Source of the DNA: Chiua virens
Lineage: Eukaryota; Basidiomycota; Agaricomycetes; Boletales; Boletaceae
Assembly: GCA_019787685.1 (NCBI GenBank)
Contig: JAHNUO010000052.1
Coordinates: 41,001-105,000, forward strand
DNA length: 64,000 nt
Reading direction: 5' to 3'
Every line of letters begins with the position of its first letter. Positions within the stretch are counted from its first letter, which is position 1. Below the pieces are notes generated by a model. That model was not told the DNA's origin, made no database searches, and saw nothing but the letters and a program-made list of their open reading frames with translations. The translations under genes were made by a program, and so were the position numbers. Positions 1 through 9,748 of the stretch are shown piece by piece.

Positions 1-2
1 GA

Positions 3-1259
3 CACCCCGGTTACGACAAAACTTTAGAACTTCTCTCACGAACTTACATTTGGCCTCGAATGAACGAAGAAGTCAAAAATTATGTCTCACATTGTGAAAG
101 ATGCGCTCAATTCAAGGGTTCTAATCAGAAAACAGCAGGACTCCTGCAACCCTTAGAGACACCGTCATTACCATGGGAAGATATCTCAGCAGATTTTATC
201 ACAGATCTCCCACTTTCACACTCCTTTGATTCCATTCTCATGGTTGTGGATTGCTTCTCTAAAGAAGTTGAATTCATCCCATGCCACAAAACATGTTCAT
301 CTATGGATCTCGCTAAACTATATCTCTCACACATATGGAAACATCATGGCCTCCCTAAAACCATCATATCAGATAGAGGCCCACAATTCACTTCTCAACT
401 TATGAAAGATATATGCTCAGGGTTGAAAATAACACCCAAACTAAGCACCGCACATCATCCACAAACAGACGGACAATCAGAACGAATGAATCGAGAAGTG
501 CAACAGTATCTTCGCATGTTCTGTGCCGAGAAAGATAATACATGGACCGATTGGCTCCCTCTCACACAATTCTCATACAACAGCAAGAAACACACTGCCA
601 CTAAATTCTCACCATTCAAAATCACACGCTCTTACGTCCCTAGGATGGGAATTATGCCACAAAATATGAAAAACCCGGCTGCTCAGAACTACATCACGGA
701 CTTTTCCGAAGTTCTAGAACAAACCAAATCTAATATAGATAAAGCCGCGGAACATATGAAAAACATTGCAGATAAATCAAGATCAGAACCTCCCTCATAT
801 TCTATTGGAGACAAGGTCTGGCTCTCTACCACAAACCTAAAAATAAAGCAATACCCCAAATTCACTGATAAGTGGATTGGACCCTATGACATAATATCCA
901 TGCACGGTCTGAATGCTTTAAAGCTTCAACTCCCACGCACTATGCGAATACACCTAGTTGTAAATATTTCTCAGGTCAAACCTTATAAGGAACACCTCCC
1001 AGAACAGCTGGTTTATAAACCACGACCTGTTGTAATTGGAGATGACCGAGAAGAAGAATATATTGTTGACTCACGAATGAAGGGTCGTCGCTTAGAATAT
1101 CTCATACACTGGAAAGGTTATGATGATGACAAAAGAACTTGGGAACCACTAAAGAATCTAAAGAATGCACCAGATCTCATATCTGACTTCCACGAAGCAC
1201 ATCCAGATGCCCCGAGAAAACTAAAAGTCACACAAACTGAATTTAACTCTATGTTTTGA
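3..1259 (+). CDS. Ty3 chromovirus pol, 3' part: integrase with chromodomain
   Basis: The frame is open from base 3, so the 5' part of pol lies outside the window. It begins inside the HHCC zinc-binding domain (HPGYDK, then CERC). The integrase core has the D,D-35-E triad: counting from the Met codon at 60, D45 in SADFITDLP, D105 in SDRGPQFTS and E141 in TDGQSERMNREV. A chromodomain lies near residues 330-375 (EYIVDS, YLIHWKGY, TWEP), which in this family directs integration to particular chromatin. The stop is followed by a purine tract and an LTR, as expected for the 3' end of an element. There are no stops or frameshifts in the visible part, so this is one of the better preserved pol fragments in the window. 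Whether the whole element is intact cannot be seen. Confidence 0.93.
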   Translation, partial: HPGYDKTLELLSRTYIWPRMNEEVKNYVSHCERCAQFKGSNQKTAGLLQPLETPSLPWEDISADFITDLPLSHSFDSILMVVDCFSKEVEFIPCHKTCSSMDLAKLYLSHIWKHHGLPKTIISDRGPQFTSQLMKDICSGLKITPKLSTAHHPQTDGQSERMNREVQQYLRMFCAEKDNTWTDWLPLTQFSYNSKKHTATKFSPFKITRSYVPRMGIMPQNMKNPAAQNYITDFSEVLEQTKSNIDKAAEHMKNIADKSRSEPPSYSIGDKVWLSTTNLKIKQYPKFTDKWIGPYDIISMHGLNALKLQLPRTMRIHLVVNISQVKPYKEHLPEQLVYKPRPVVIGDDREEEYIVDSRMKGRRLEYLIHWKGYDDDKRTWEPLKNLKNAPDLISDFHEAHPDAPRKLKVTQTEFNSMF

Positions 1260-1344
1260 ACATATGACGATAAAACAGAAAATGAACATGAGGATGGTCT
1301 CCATCATCTCAATTATGAAATAGATCATTCGGAGCTTGATCAAC

Positions 1345-1357
1345 AGAAGGGGGATAG
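1345..1357 (+). promoter_or_regulatory. polypurine tract of the first chromovirus
   Basis: The sequence AGAAGGGGGATAG lies directly before the LTR start TGTTACGATA at 1358. This is the expected plus-strand priming site of an LTR retrotransposon. Confidence 0.75.
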
Positions 1358-1794
1358 TGTTACGATACCAACTTTTCCTTCCTTAACAACTCAAACATTC
1401 GACCTATTCTAAAAATACATGCCTCATGTCAAGGCTGTCCAAAGGATCATATCCGATTGGCTGCCACAATAACACAGCATTCATCACCTCATGTCCTTAT
1501 CTATTCATTTCCCTTATCACTGACTCATTACTGGCAGTACAAGGCTATGCTCTTATCTATGACTCATATCTATTCACACCTTATCATCCAATAGGATACA
1601 TTATGCTTATCTACGTAGTTCATACTCAGATTAGAACTCCGACATCCATGTAGTATATAAACCCCATGAATTTCAGCCAGAGAGCTCTAACAAAGTTCTC
1701 TTGGAGTTTTCGCCTCTTCACTGGACTGAACCCCCTCTTCACTCAACCAACTACACTTAACAGTCTAGTCTTGTTCTAGGTTGTTTCAGTGACA
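1358..1794 (+). repeat. 3' LTR of the first chromovirus (LTR-F)
   Basis: Starts TGTTAC after the purine tract and contains TATATAA at 1654-1660. It ends near GTTGTTTCA (1788) or GTGACA (1794); the end is uncertain because no duplication partner is in the window. It resembles the solo LTR at 50777-51389: similar start, TATATAA box, and an end with TTCTAGGTTGTT. Confidence 0.8.
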
Positions 1795-2084
1795 ACTAAC
1801 CTGCAAGAAAATTCACCAAGTCCCCACTGGATTGTGACAAGAATAGTTGACATAGGGGTCACCTGGAATTGCTAGGTGGTGTGGATGATGTTGGTACGTT
1901 TGCTTTGCGCTTGTCTTCGTTCCATTTGAACTGATATTGCTGCACCTAGCTAGCAGTCGCGTTCCAATTTGTTTCAAACTGTAGTGTGTGCTGCTTGTTG
2001 CACTCCCTCATCGCCCTCGTCGCCTTCGCCTTGTGTCTCTCTTGCCCCATCAACATCAACATCCATAACCCTTCACCTCTCCCT
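1795..2084. other. non-coding stretch, nothing recognised
   Basis: Sequence between LTR-F and the CT-rich repeats. I see no gene, RNA or repeat in it. Confidence 0.5.
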
Positions 2085-2720
2085 GTCATGACGCAATGGA
2101 CGACAGACATGACATGCCATGATGACAACACCCTCAGGCCTCATCCCTGTCCTCTCCCCTTTCCTGTCCTCTCCCTCTCTTTGCCACCCCACCATGGACA
2201 GTGGGACAGGTGCCATGATGTGATGTGCCATGAAGATGACAACACCCCCTCATCCCTTTCCCCTCCATCCCCATCCCTCCCCTCTCCTCTCCCTCTGTCA
2301 TCACACCATGGACGATGCAACGGACGACAGGACATGACATGCCACAACAACGATGTTGATGGATTGACACCCTCCTTTTCACCCTCCCTTCTCCTTCCCT
2401 CCTACCACCAATTCGTTGTGGCGACACGACGACAAGGAGGTGACATAGACATGACGTGACAACAATGCAACACATTGTTGTGTTGTCGTCACGTCACATC
2501 CATCTCCTCCCCCTCTTCTTTCTTTCCCCTCTCCTTTTCCCTCTCCCTCCTCCCTATTGTCTGCAACACCAAGGCGTCAACAACATGACGTGATGATGAT
2601 GTAACACATTGTCGCGTTATCCATGTGTTATCTTTGTCACCTCCCCCCTTCCTACACCTCCCCACCCTTCGTGCCACCTGGACACGATGACAACAATAAA
2701 TGAGATATCAACATGACACA
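2085..2720. repeat. degenerate CT-rich minisatellite
   Basis: Irregular units of roughly 100-160 bp that combine a CT-rich stretch (CCTCTCCCTC-like) with a recurring purine-poor core such as GACATGACATGCCAT followed by ACAACACCCTC. Cores recur near 2105, 2225, 2330, 2450 and 2585. The open frames on both strands here are by-products of the biased composition. Confidence 0.6.
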
Positions 2721-3125
2721 TGGACAATGTGACACATTGTTGCATCGTCCACATGTTGTGTTTGAACTTTGCTTGTTCCCTTCTCTTTCTCCCCTGCCAA
2801 CACCCACCTGGGGCTACCTACCACATACCATGCACCTCATTGCATGCGCACTCGCCATGTGTCCCCACTTGTGATGAGTGACAACGGCAATGAGACAGCA
2901 AGCACATGTACACATGCACACAACAAGCCTGCGTGTGCATGTGTGCTCACTCATCTGGCCGTGCAATGTATTTGTTAAGCCACAGCCCAGGCCTAAGCCA
3001 TGGCTTTCAGGCTAGGCCAGGCCATGGCATCACTCCCATTGGTCCTGGTCCTTCAGTGAACCCCTTCACAGCATTACCAAGTACCAGTCCATCTCTCTCG
3101 TATGGCCAGCAATATCCTTTCCCGC

Positions 3126-3829
3126 TGTAGGAGTTAGATACTCCCTATGGTTGTAGGATACCTTTTCCTCGCTCTTCATCATGTCCTATCACCTCCCATC
3201 TCATCCGCCATCGACTTTGTGCCAGCCCGGTTTCATTCCTAGCATTTACAGATCATCCGAATCCAATCCGAGTCCAATCCGAGTCAACGTGATCCAATCC
3301 GGTTCTTTCGTACGTATTCTGCTTCATCCAATTTGACTTGTTCTACTCGATTTGGCCTTATTAAGGTCATTACTATCCTAACACCTTTTCTTTCTTTGTC
3401 ATCTACAAGGTTTGACACCCCTTCTTAGCATACTCACCCTACGTCAATCCTGTACACTTACTTAGGGTCGGATTACTTTAACAGTCCTGGGTTATGCCCA
3501 GGACTATAAAACCATGTTTCTAACACAAAAATATTGTCTTTCTGTGTTCAGGAGATCTCCTGTTTACTCTCCCGTGTGTGAGTGAGCTGGATAGTTTTTC
3601 TTTTACCTTGTCCTATCGTTCCTCTGTGTCTCATCTACTTGAAACAATACTCTCATCACCTCGACTCCACCCAGATACTTTTACATCAACCGCTTTTCAT
3701 TCTGGATCGTTCAGCAGCCTCTAGGACTCTTAGACAAACCCAAACCCTTCATTCCTTCAAATATAACCCCCCTTGGGATGAACCTATCGCCCCACCTTTC
3801 TTCATATCACCTATTATTTGTTTTCTACA
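3126..3829 (+). repeat. solo LTR-A
   Basis: 704 bp, TGTAGGAGTTAG to TTTTCTACA. The 4-bp flanks CCGC (3122-3125) and CTGC (3830-3833) fit a target duplication with one transition. The promoter region has a perfect inverted repeat at 3483-3505 (AGTCCTGGG, 5 bases, CCCAGGACT) whose last T is the first base of TATAAA, and downstream a palindrome CAGGAGATCTCCTG. The same LTR flanks elements A1 and A2 on the other strand. The long open frame across 3582-4178 is LTR sequence, not a gene. Confidence 0.9.
3483..3505 (+). promoter_or_regulatory. TATA-proximal palindrome of LTR-A
   Basis: Perfect 9-bp arms AGTCCTGGG and CCCAGGACT with a 5-base loop, overlapping TATAAA at 3505-3510. The same palindrome is kept in all five LTR-A copies: also 37530-37552, 43067-43089, 50049-50071 and 56275-56297. 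Likely a protein-binding operator or an RNA hairpin near the transcript start; function is inferred. Confidence 0.6.
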
Positions 3830-3889
3830 CTGCTCAAGCCAGTATTGCCTCCTCCCAACCTCTGCATCCTACATCACTCCCCTCCCTAT

Positions 3890-4519
3890 TGTTACAACTT
3901 TTCTCTTTTGCCTTGTCGACTCCATTTCCCAATGGACTCTTACCTTAGCTCCTCTGCTCTATGACCCACTCCCCATACTTGCGGAGATCATATCGCTCCA
4001 TAGCATGGTAGCTTCTTTGTTTCTTGATCGGTCGTCGTTGCACGACTCCCTCTTCTCACGAAGTATCTCCACTTCACCTTTGTTCCCTTACTTAGTTCTT
4101 CCCTTCGTTGGAACACCCTTTATATCAAACGTATATAACTCACAGCGATATTCCCTCTGTACCACCGTACTTCTGTAGTACCCGCAATCTAGCTGAGTAT
4201 CCCTGCTCCACTCAGATCCTTCCTTGTGACCACTCGACCAGGGACTTCTCTTGTCGTCCCTTGACATCCTTGACACCACACCAGGGTTCATCATAACCCT
4301 CGACCCTTGACCGTCCCTCGGGTATAGATTCCCAACCGGACAATTCTCAGCAACGCCTGAGTCTTCACTCGTCTCTCTGGTAGCCACCCGCTGACCAGAA
4401 CTCCTTGTTCAACTCTTCAGCGCACCACGTATCAAGTGGTGGTTGTTTGAGTTATTGCAGCCACTTGGTACTTGGCACTTTTGCAGCTACGCTAGGTCCT
4501 ACCCGGAACTATCGTAACA
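3890..4519 (+). repeat. solo LTR-B
   Basis: Starts TGTTACAACT and ends CTATCGTAACA, 630 bp. It is flanked by a perfect 5-bp duplication CCTAT at 3885-3889 and 4520-4524. Same family as the LTRs of chromovirus B1. Confidence 0.93.
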
Positions 4520-4706
4520 CCTATCCTATTTACCTTTGCCATCTTCAGCCTCTTCTGCATCACCCCTGATGCCCCCGGGTATCGAGGACCACACCACCAG
4601 GATCGTGTCTGTGTCGTCATTGCCTAGTCTCACCAAAGCTGAGGCCGTTCCCATCATCCACTTAAAAACCAAGATGTTCGCTTTCACATCACCAGCCACT
4701 TGGTAA

Positions 4707-5193
4707 ATCCATATTGTCAAATTCCATTGCAACTTTCCCATCTAGTACATACTTTTGTAATAGTTAGTATTTTACATGCTTTTCATGCTTATCATACTTT
4801 TCACATTTTAACTTTGTTATGCGACAATGCTGAAATCAAGTGCTTTCATTGCTTTTGTGCTTTTTGTACTTTTGGCAATGTTTAGGTAATGGAAAAGTGC
4901 ACAAAAGCAGAAAAAGTAATGTGCGAATTTGCTGATGGACATGGGACTATGAAGATTCATGCCAATGTGCCTTAAGATACTTATAATTCATTCCAGTTGT
5001 TGCTCACCCATTGTATCCATGGACTCAGAACAAACCCTAGCTCAAATTTCTACATGAAAATGATATTACCATGATACCAGTACTTTGAGAATTGGTACTA
5101 CTTTAAATGAGTCCAAATACTGCTACATTTGAATTTGTTCAAGTGACTTCCAACAAGACTTGAAGAGGCAGTCATTACCATGGAAATTGGGGT
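4707..5193. other. AT-richer non-coding stretch
   Basis: Between a short reading frame and a solo LTR. GT...AG pairs occur but no exon I can trust. Nothing recognised. Confidence 0.4.
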
Positions 5194-5930
5194 TGTTACG
5201 ATAGTTCCGGGTAGGACCTAGCGTAGCTGCAAAAGCGCCAAGTACCAAGTGGCTGCGATAACTCAAACAACCACCACTTGATACGTGGTGCGCTGAAGAG
5301 TTGAACAAGGAGTTCTGGTCAGCGGGTGGCTACCAGAGAGACGAGTGAAGACTCAGGTGTTGCTGAGAATTGTCCAGTTGGGAATCTATACCCGAGGGAC
5401 GGTCAAGGGTCGAGGGTTATGATGAACCCTGGTGTGGTATCAAGGATGTCAAGGGACGACAAGAGAAGTCCCTGGTTGAGTGGTCACAAGGAAGGATCTG
5501 AGTGGAGCAGGGATACTCAGCTAGATTGCGGAGATCAAGACTAGTGTACAAGAGTATCGCTGCGAGGTATTTATACTATGAGAACTGCACATGGACCAAG
5601 TAACTAAAAGGGGAAGGCCAGAAGAGCGGAAGGGCCAAAGGGCCAAAAGGAGTGTGCAGTAATTGAAAAAGGGAATCATACGATGCGAAGGCAACAGACG
5701 ATGACGAAGATGAAATGACAAATGTGAAGCCATCGGATGATGACGAGAATTGAATGAGTAAGTGCGATGCCATCGGATGATGACGAGAAAAGAAGAACGT
5801 AAGCACACGGGTGATGCCGGTGCGGAGTTACAAGAGTGGAAGTGAATGAGTACGGATGAACGTACGAGGATACCTAGGTATCGAGTAAAGAGAAGAAGTA
5901 CAAGTGAGACGAAAGAAAGAAATTGTAACA
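5194..5930 (-). repeat. solo LTR-B, inverted
   Basis: Minus-oriented copy, 737 bp, TGTTACAATTTC at the high-coordinate end and CGTAACA at the low end. It has a perfect 5-bp duplication GGGGT at 5189-5193 and 5931-5935. It keeps the AGTCTTGATCT sequence downstream of its TATA box. Confidence 0.93.
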
Positions 5931-5935
5931 GGGGT

Positions 5936-6310
5936 CATACTTGGAACAATGGCAGAAATGTCTACAGCAGAGGCGGTCAGTGGTGGAGTCAGCAGCAGGA
6001 ATGAAAGTACCTGATGCAGTAGTGGTAGTGGAGATGACTGAATTGCTAGTCAGAGTAGTGGAGCCTGCAGAGGTGGAGTCAGTCATGTTGGAGGCTAGGA
6101 GAGCTGAGGTAGATGAACCATAAGACTCTTGCTAGTGATCAGCATAGTGGAGCCTGCAGAGGTGGAGAAGTTAGTTGTGCTGGTGGTGGTGGGGACTGAG
6201 GTAGACGAACCACAAGACTCTTGTTAGTAGAAGTAGTGGAGCCTGCAGAGGTGGACGAGTCAGTTGTGCTGGTGATGAGGGCTGCTCCAGAGGTAGATGA
6301 ATCACAAGAT
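5936..6310. repeat. short tandem repeat, possibly from a Ser/Thr-rich protein
   Basis: About three units of 85-90 bp containing GTGGAGCCTGCAGAGGTGGA near 6058, 6148 and 6236. Read on the minus strand they give a Ser/Thr-rich frame (STSAGSTT repeated) interrupted by stops. It may be a remnant of a Ser/Thr-rich cell-wall-type protein or just a minisatellite. Confidence 0.5.
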
Positions 6311-6734
6311 CCGAGTCATGGTGCTAGACTCATAATCGAGAGTGCTGATGGCACATCAATGTCAATGAGCTAGGGAGGAGTAGAAAGAAGGTTTCAAGTC
6401 AGATTCAATTTAGTTTATTACAATGGATGACAACTCATAAATTTAAAATTTCCAGACAACACCTTAGGCTGTGGGAGAGTTTCTGTTAAGAGCGACAATG
6501 ATGAGAGTGTTGACAAGCAGATACCAAAGCACTGACAGTTCAGAGACTTGAAACTATGTTGAACATGGACTATGTGAGTTTAGATGGTGCTGAGTCATTG
6601 TCAATGGAGAAAAGAAAGAGAAAGAGAGTTGTAAGCGACAAGGCTGCTTAAAAAGTCTTGATTAATGGCAGAATTTGCATGTTAATAAATATTTATCATT
6701 ATCATTATCACTATTATTATCATTATTTTGTGCC
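6311..6734. other. non-coding stretch
   Basis: AT-rich end with a TTATCATTATCA microsatellite near 6695-6728. No gene seen. Confidence 0.4.
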
Positions 6735-9482
6735 ATGATTTGCAAACAATTGGCTGAACTTGGCTTTGATTTCTCCCAAAACCCATTCAAAGGCTCCCAA
6801 TTCAGATAGTACTGCTCCAGCACACATCATGTTGCCATCATGGCATGTACATACATGTGGAAGGTGAGCGACGCGTTCACTTGCACCTCCTTGTTGATTG
6901 GGTCATCCCCAGACACTGCAACAAGTCGATTGGCAAGTTGATGAACAGTGTCAATGATGTAGAGGGTTCAAGGTTACTGGGCTTCTGCTGATCAATGTGG
7001 AAGATCTGAGTGGCATTTTGAATAATACACTGGAGATTGACAGGGAGGTAATGGGGTGTAAGGCCGTCTGCACAAGGAAAAATGAACTTGCGTAATACAT
7101 GACAATCTTCTATGAGGCGGCCATATTCTTCGTCCAATTTTTCTGTCATCAATGCCAATCTGCAGAACACCTGGCAAAAACCATCCTTCTTTATCTGTTA
7201 TGTCTACTCGGTAGTTGTGTTTGAATTCCCTGTCCAACATTCTGAATGTCTCGATCTTTTGCTGCTCAATGAATGTGCCATCCATCCCATCTTCACTGTA
7301 AATGAACTGAATGAGGTCTCCCAGTGAGTTTCGCACAGTATTGTCATAGTATACCATTACGTCCTCCAACACCTTGACAAGCCGTCGCTGGATGTAACCA
7401 GTCTCAGCTGTTTTGATGGCTGTGTTGATCAAACCTTCTCGACTGGCCATAGCATGGAAGAAGAATTCCTGAGAAGTTAGCCCTCTCAGGTATGAATTCT
7501 CCATGAACCCCCAAGCTTCTGGGCTGAAATCATCTTTTGTGAAGTGCGGGAGAGTTCAATGGTGAAATCCAAATGGTATACAATGTCCTTCAACACTTTG
7601 CTGCCCTATACAGACTGACATCTGTGAGATATTGATGTAAGAACCCTTTGACCCAGCTGTGACCACCTGCTTGACATTGTTGTCCTTCTTCAAGTTCTTT
7701 TGAGTGTACTGTCCAGAGTCGTCACAAGCATGGTTCAGCTCCCGTTTGACCTTGCTCTCAAAGGACTTATGAATGGTCATCCCCAGCATAGGCTTGAGTT
7801 GGTCATGGTAAGTGTTATCAATGATTTCAGCTACCTGCTGCTCCTTCTTCCCAATACATTGGGTGATATAACTCATCACCTTGGGTCCAGTGATCGTGTC
7901 ACCAATACTGATGCTGAAACTGTTGTGAAACAGCCAGAAGTTGATGACCACCTGAATCCTGGTGAACACCATTCATGTAGCCTCTGGACCCTTCTTGTGG
8001 AAGACTATGTGAATCAGACTGCCTTGCATCACCCCAACGGTCTTTTTATCCACAATTTCAAACAGGATTTCACCATTATCAACCATCATGCCATCATCGA
8101 AGACAGGATTAGAGGATTTGGGGTTGGGAGTGCGGTGGATGTTTATACCCTGAGAGACAACCATGTTAAGGATCTGTTTCCCTGTCTGAAGAGGTTTTGG
8201 TTTGATGATTGCTGGAGTCGGGACATTGCCACCCCATTCAGGGAGCCAGAGAAGGATATTTTGGACATGATTCCAGTCCAAGGACATGTCTTGCAGTGTG
8301 AACTTGCGAATGCCACACAATGTGTCCTGCACAATACCCATAACAGGTTTGTTTGCCTGGGGTGATGGATTACCAACCTGGTGTGGAACCCGTGCAATCT
8401 GGCTTAACTTGGCACAGGTTTCTTTAGATTGGGGTATGCTGGAGCATCCGGTAGGTGATGATGATTAAATCAAGTTTAGTGGATGTACCGCATACTATTC
8501 ATTTCATCTCCATTGAAGTTGGCATTACAGAGAGATTTAAACGGAATACTGTGAGTCAAAACATGAGTTACACAGCAACTTATGCTGATTCCTGAAAGGA
8601 AAGAAAACACACTAGAATATGGCATCAACTTCATGTGATGGCTCATCATACTCATCTTGTGCAAACTCGGCTGTCTGTTGAACAGGACAACACTAGAGGT
8701 ATTTCAATATATCAAGAAATCCAAACTGGCTCAACACAAGATGACTCACTCTCTGTCTTTGAGATGCCTTTCGCTGAGTCATCCATACTGAAAAAAAGCA
8801 TCTGCTCGCTTATTATATTGTGAGTCTATGCGTTCACCTGTATCCCTGGCTGGATGATGTATCATGCACCAGGATATGTCAAAGGCCCATTCCAGACAAG
8901 CTCTTGAAGGTAAGCAATATTGTATGGCATCACTACACCCCAAGTATGTCAGGACGCTTAACAAGCATCAGGCTTCACATACCTTGCTTAGGGTACGTCA
9001 AGTTCACAGCAATACTTCTTGGTACACCAACCTCATCCAACTGCAAATTTGGATCACCAGTGATGACCATTCTCACAGAGAAATTCACACACTTCCTCAT
9101 CAAGTTACCACAGAGACAACCTTCCCTCCCTTTAAATGAGCACATCAGTGGAACAGCCTTCACACTGTTGAAATTCTGGGCTTGCCACAGGAGCAAATCA
9201 ATGTCTAGGCTCACAAAAACTATCTCAATTGGCTCCATTTGATGGAAATTTTACCTTGTGAAATTTTGAGAGGAAGTTTAGAGGCAGGATTTTTTTTCGA
9301 AAATCTGTCCAGTTCTAGCCAGTTGGGAACCTTTCTGTCGGAAACTGTCCAGAGCTGTCCAGCATTGTCCAGGTAAAGGTTGGTTTGCTGATGCATGGAT
9401 GGCTTTCACTGGATGGCCACTTTTCTGCAATGCTTGTGGGATGCCAATGGCCTGCACGATTTGAATAGCAACTTTGGTCTTG
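6735..9482 (-). pseudogene. RPB1: RPB1 (RNA polymerase II largest subunit) pseudogene, internal fragment
   Basis: Reading the minus strand from 9482 down gives successive blocks of RPB1: [86 protein letters not shown], the bridge-helix region [14 protein letters not shown], and FEWVLGEIKAKF near 6760. That is roughly the middle 750 residues of a protein of more than 1,700; both ends are missing. Introns remain (for example GTATGT to GTGTAG near 8913-8963), so this is a genomic, not processed, copy. It is dead: the metal-binding NADFDGD is NANFNGD, there are in-frame TGA codons where the family has Arg (near 7973 and 7555) and frameshifts. A MITE sits inside it at 9143-9393. The functional RPB1 must lie elsewhere. 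Confidence 0.93.
9143..9393 (+). mobile_element. MITE-like element, copy 1
   Basis: 251 bp bounded by CATCAG and CTGATG, with a 2-bp duplication CA at 9141-9142 and 9394-9395. It lies in RPB1 coding sequence. It contains several CTGTCCAG-type repeats and no coding capacity. Two further copies are at 21436-21685 and 28109-28359. Confidence 0.85.
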
Positions 9483-9748
9483 CATAAATTTTGATGCCAA
9501 GATCAACGAGGACAGGAACACATGACTGGGACAGAGAAGTGAAGAAGGAAGCAGGAGGAGGGGAGGAAAAGTGTGGTGCACCAACAAGATTTGGGTTTGT
9601 CAAAAGTAGAAGATCAAGTTCATGGTTGATGTGGCATGTCAATGTCAAGAATTGAATTGCCGACAAGGTTAGTGATGAGATTGACTCTTGATCTGTCAGA
9701 ATCCAATTCAAAGTCATTGTGTGAACAAATCCATTCATTGACTGTAAA
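9483..9748. other. between RPB1 fragment and DUF6698-like gene
   Basis: May hold a degraded upstream RPB1 intron or exon; I recognise nothing certain. Confidence 0.35.

Larger units (their letters stand above)
2906..4706 (+). pseudogene. Pro/Ser-rich reading frame split by two solo LTRs
   Basis: When the two solo LTRs (3126-3829 and 3890-4519) and one copy of each target duplication are ignored, one frame runs from the SLSYGQQYPFP region near 3110 through LPPPN, SSASSASPLMPPG and SLPSLTKAEAVP to a TAA at 4704-4706. It may instead splice at GTAAAT beside that stop. The ATG at 2906 is only the first in the frame. Composition is Pro/Ser rich and I recognise no domain. It could be a gene remnant or a chance open frame in CT-rich DNA; continuity across two insertions is the main support. 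Confidence 0.35.

Noticed and set aside
1986..2475. overlapping open frames on both strands of the CT-rich repeat
   Set aside because: Both follow from the biased repeat composition and have no domain.
3582..4178. 198-codon open frame on the plus strand
   Set aside because: It runs through the LTR-A promoter/R/U5 region and into LTR-B, is not kept in other copies, and has LTR-like composition.
9143..9393. SINE or Helitron interpretation of the 251-bp element
   Set aside because: No A-rich tail or pol III boxes, and it has inverted CATCAG/CTGATG ends with a 2-bp duplication, unlike a Helitron.
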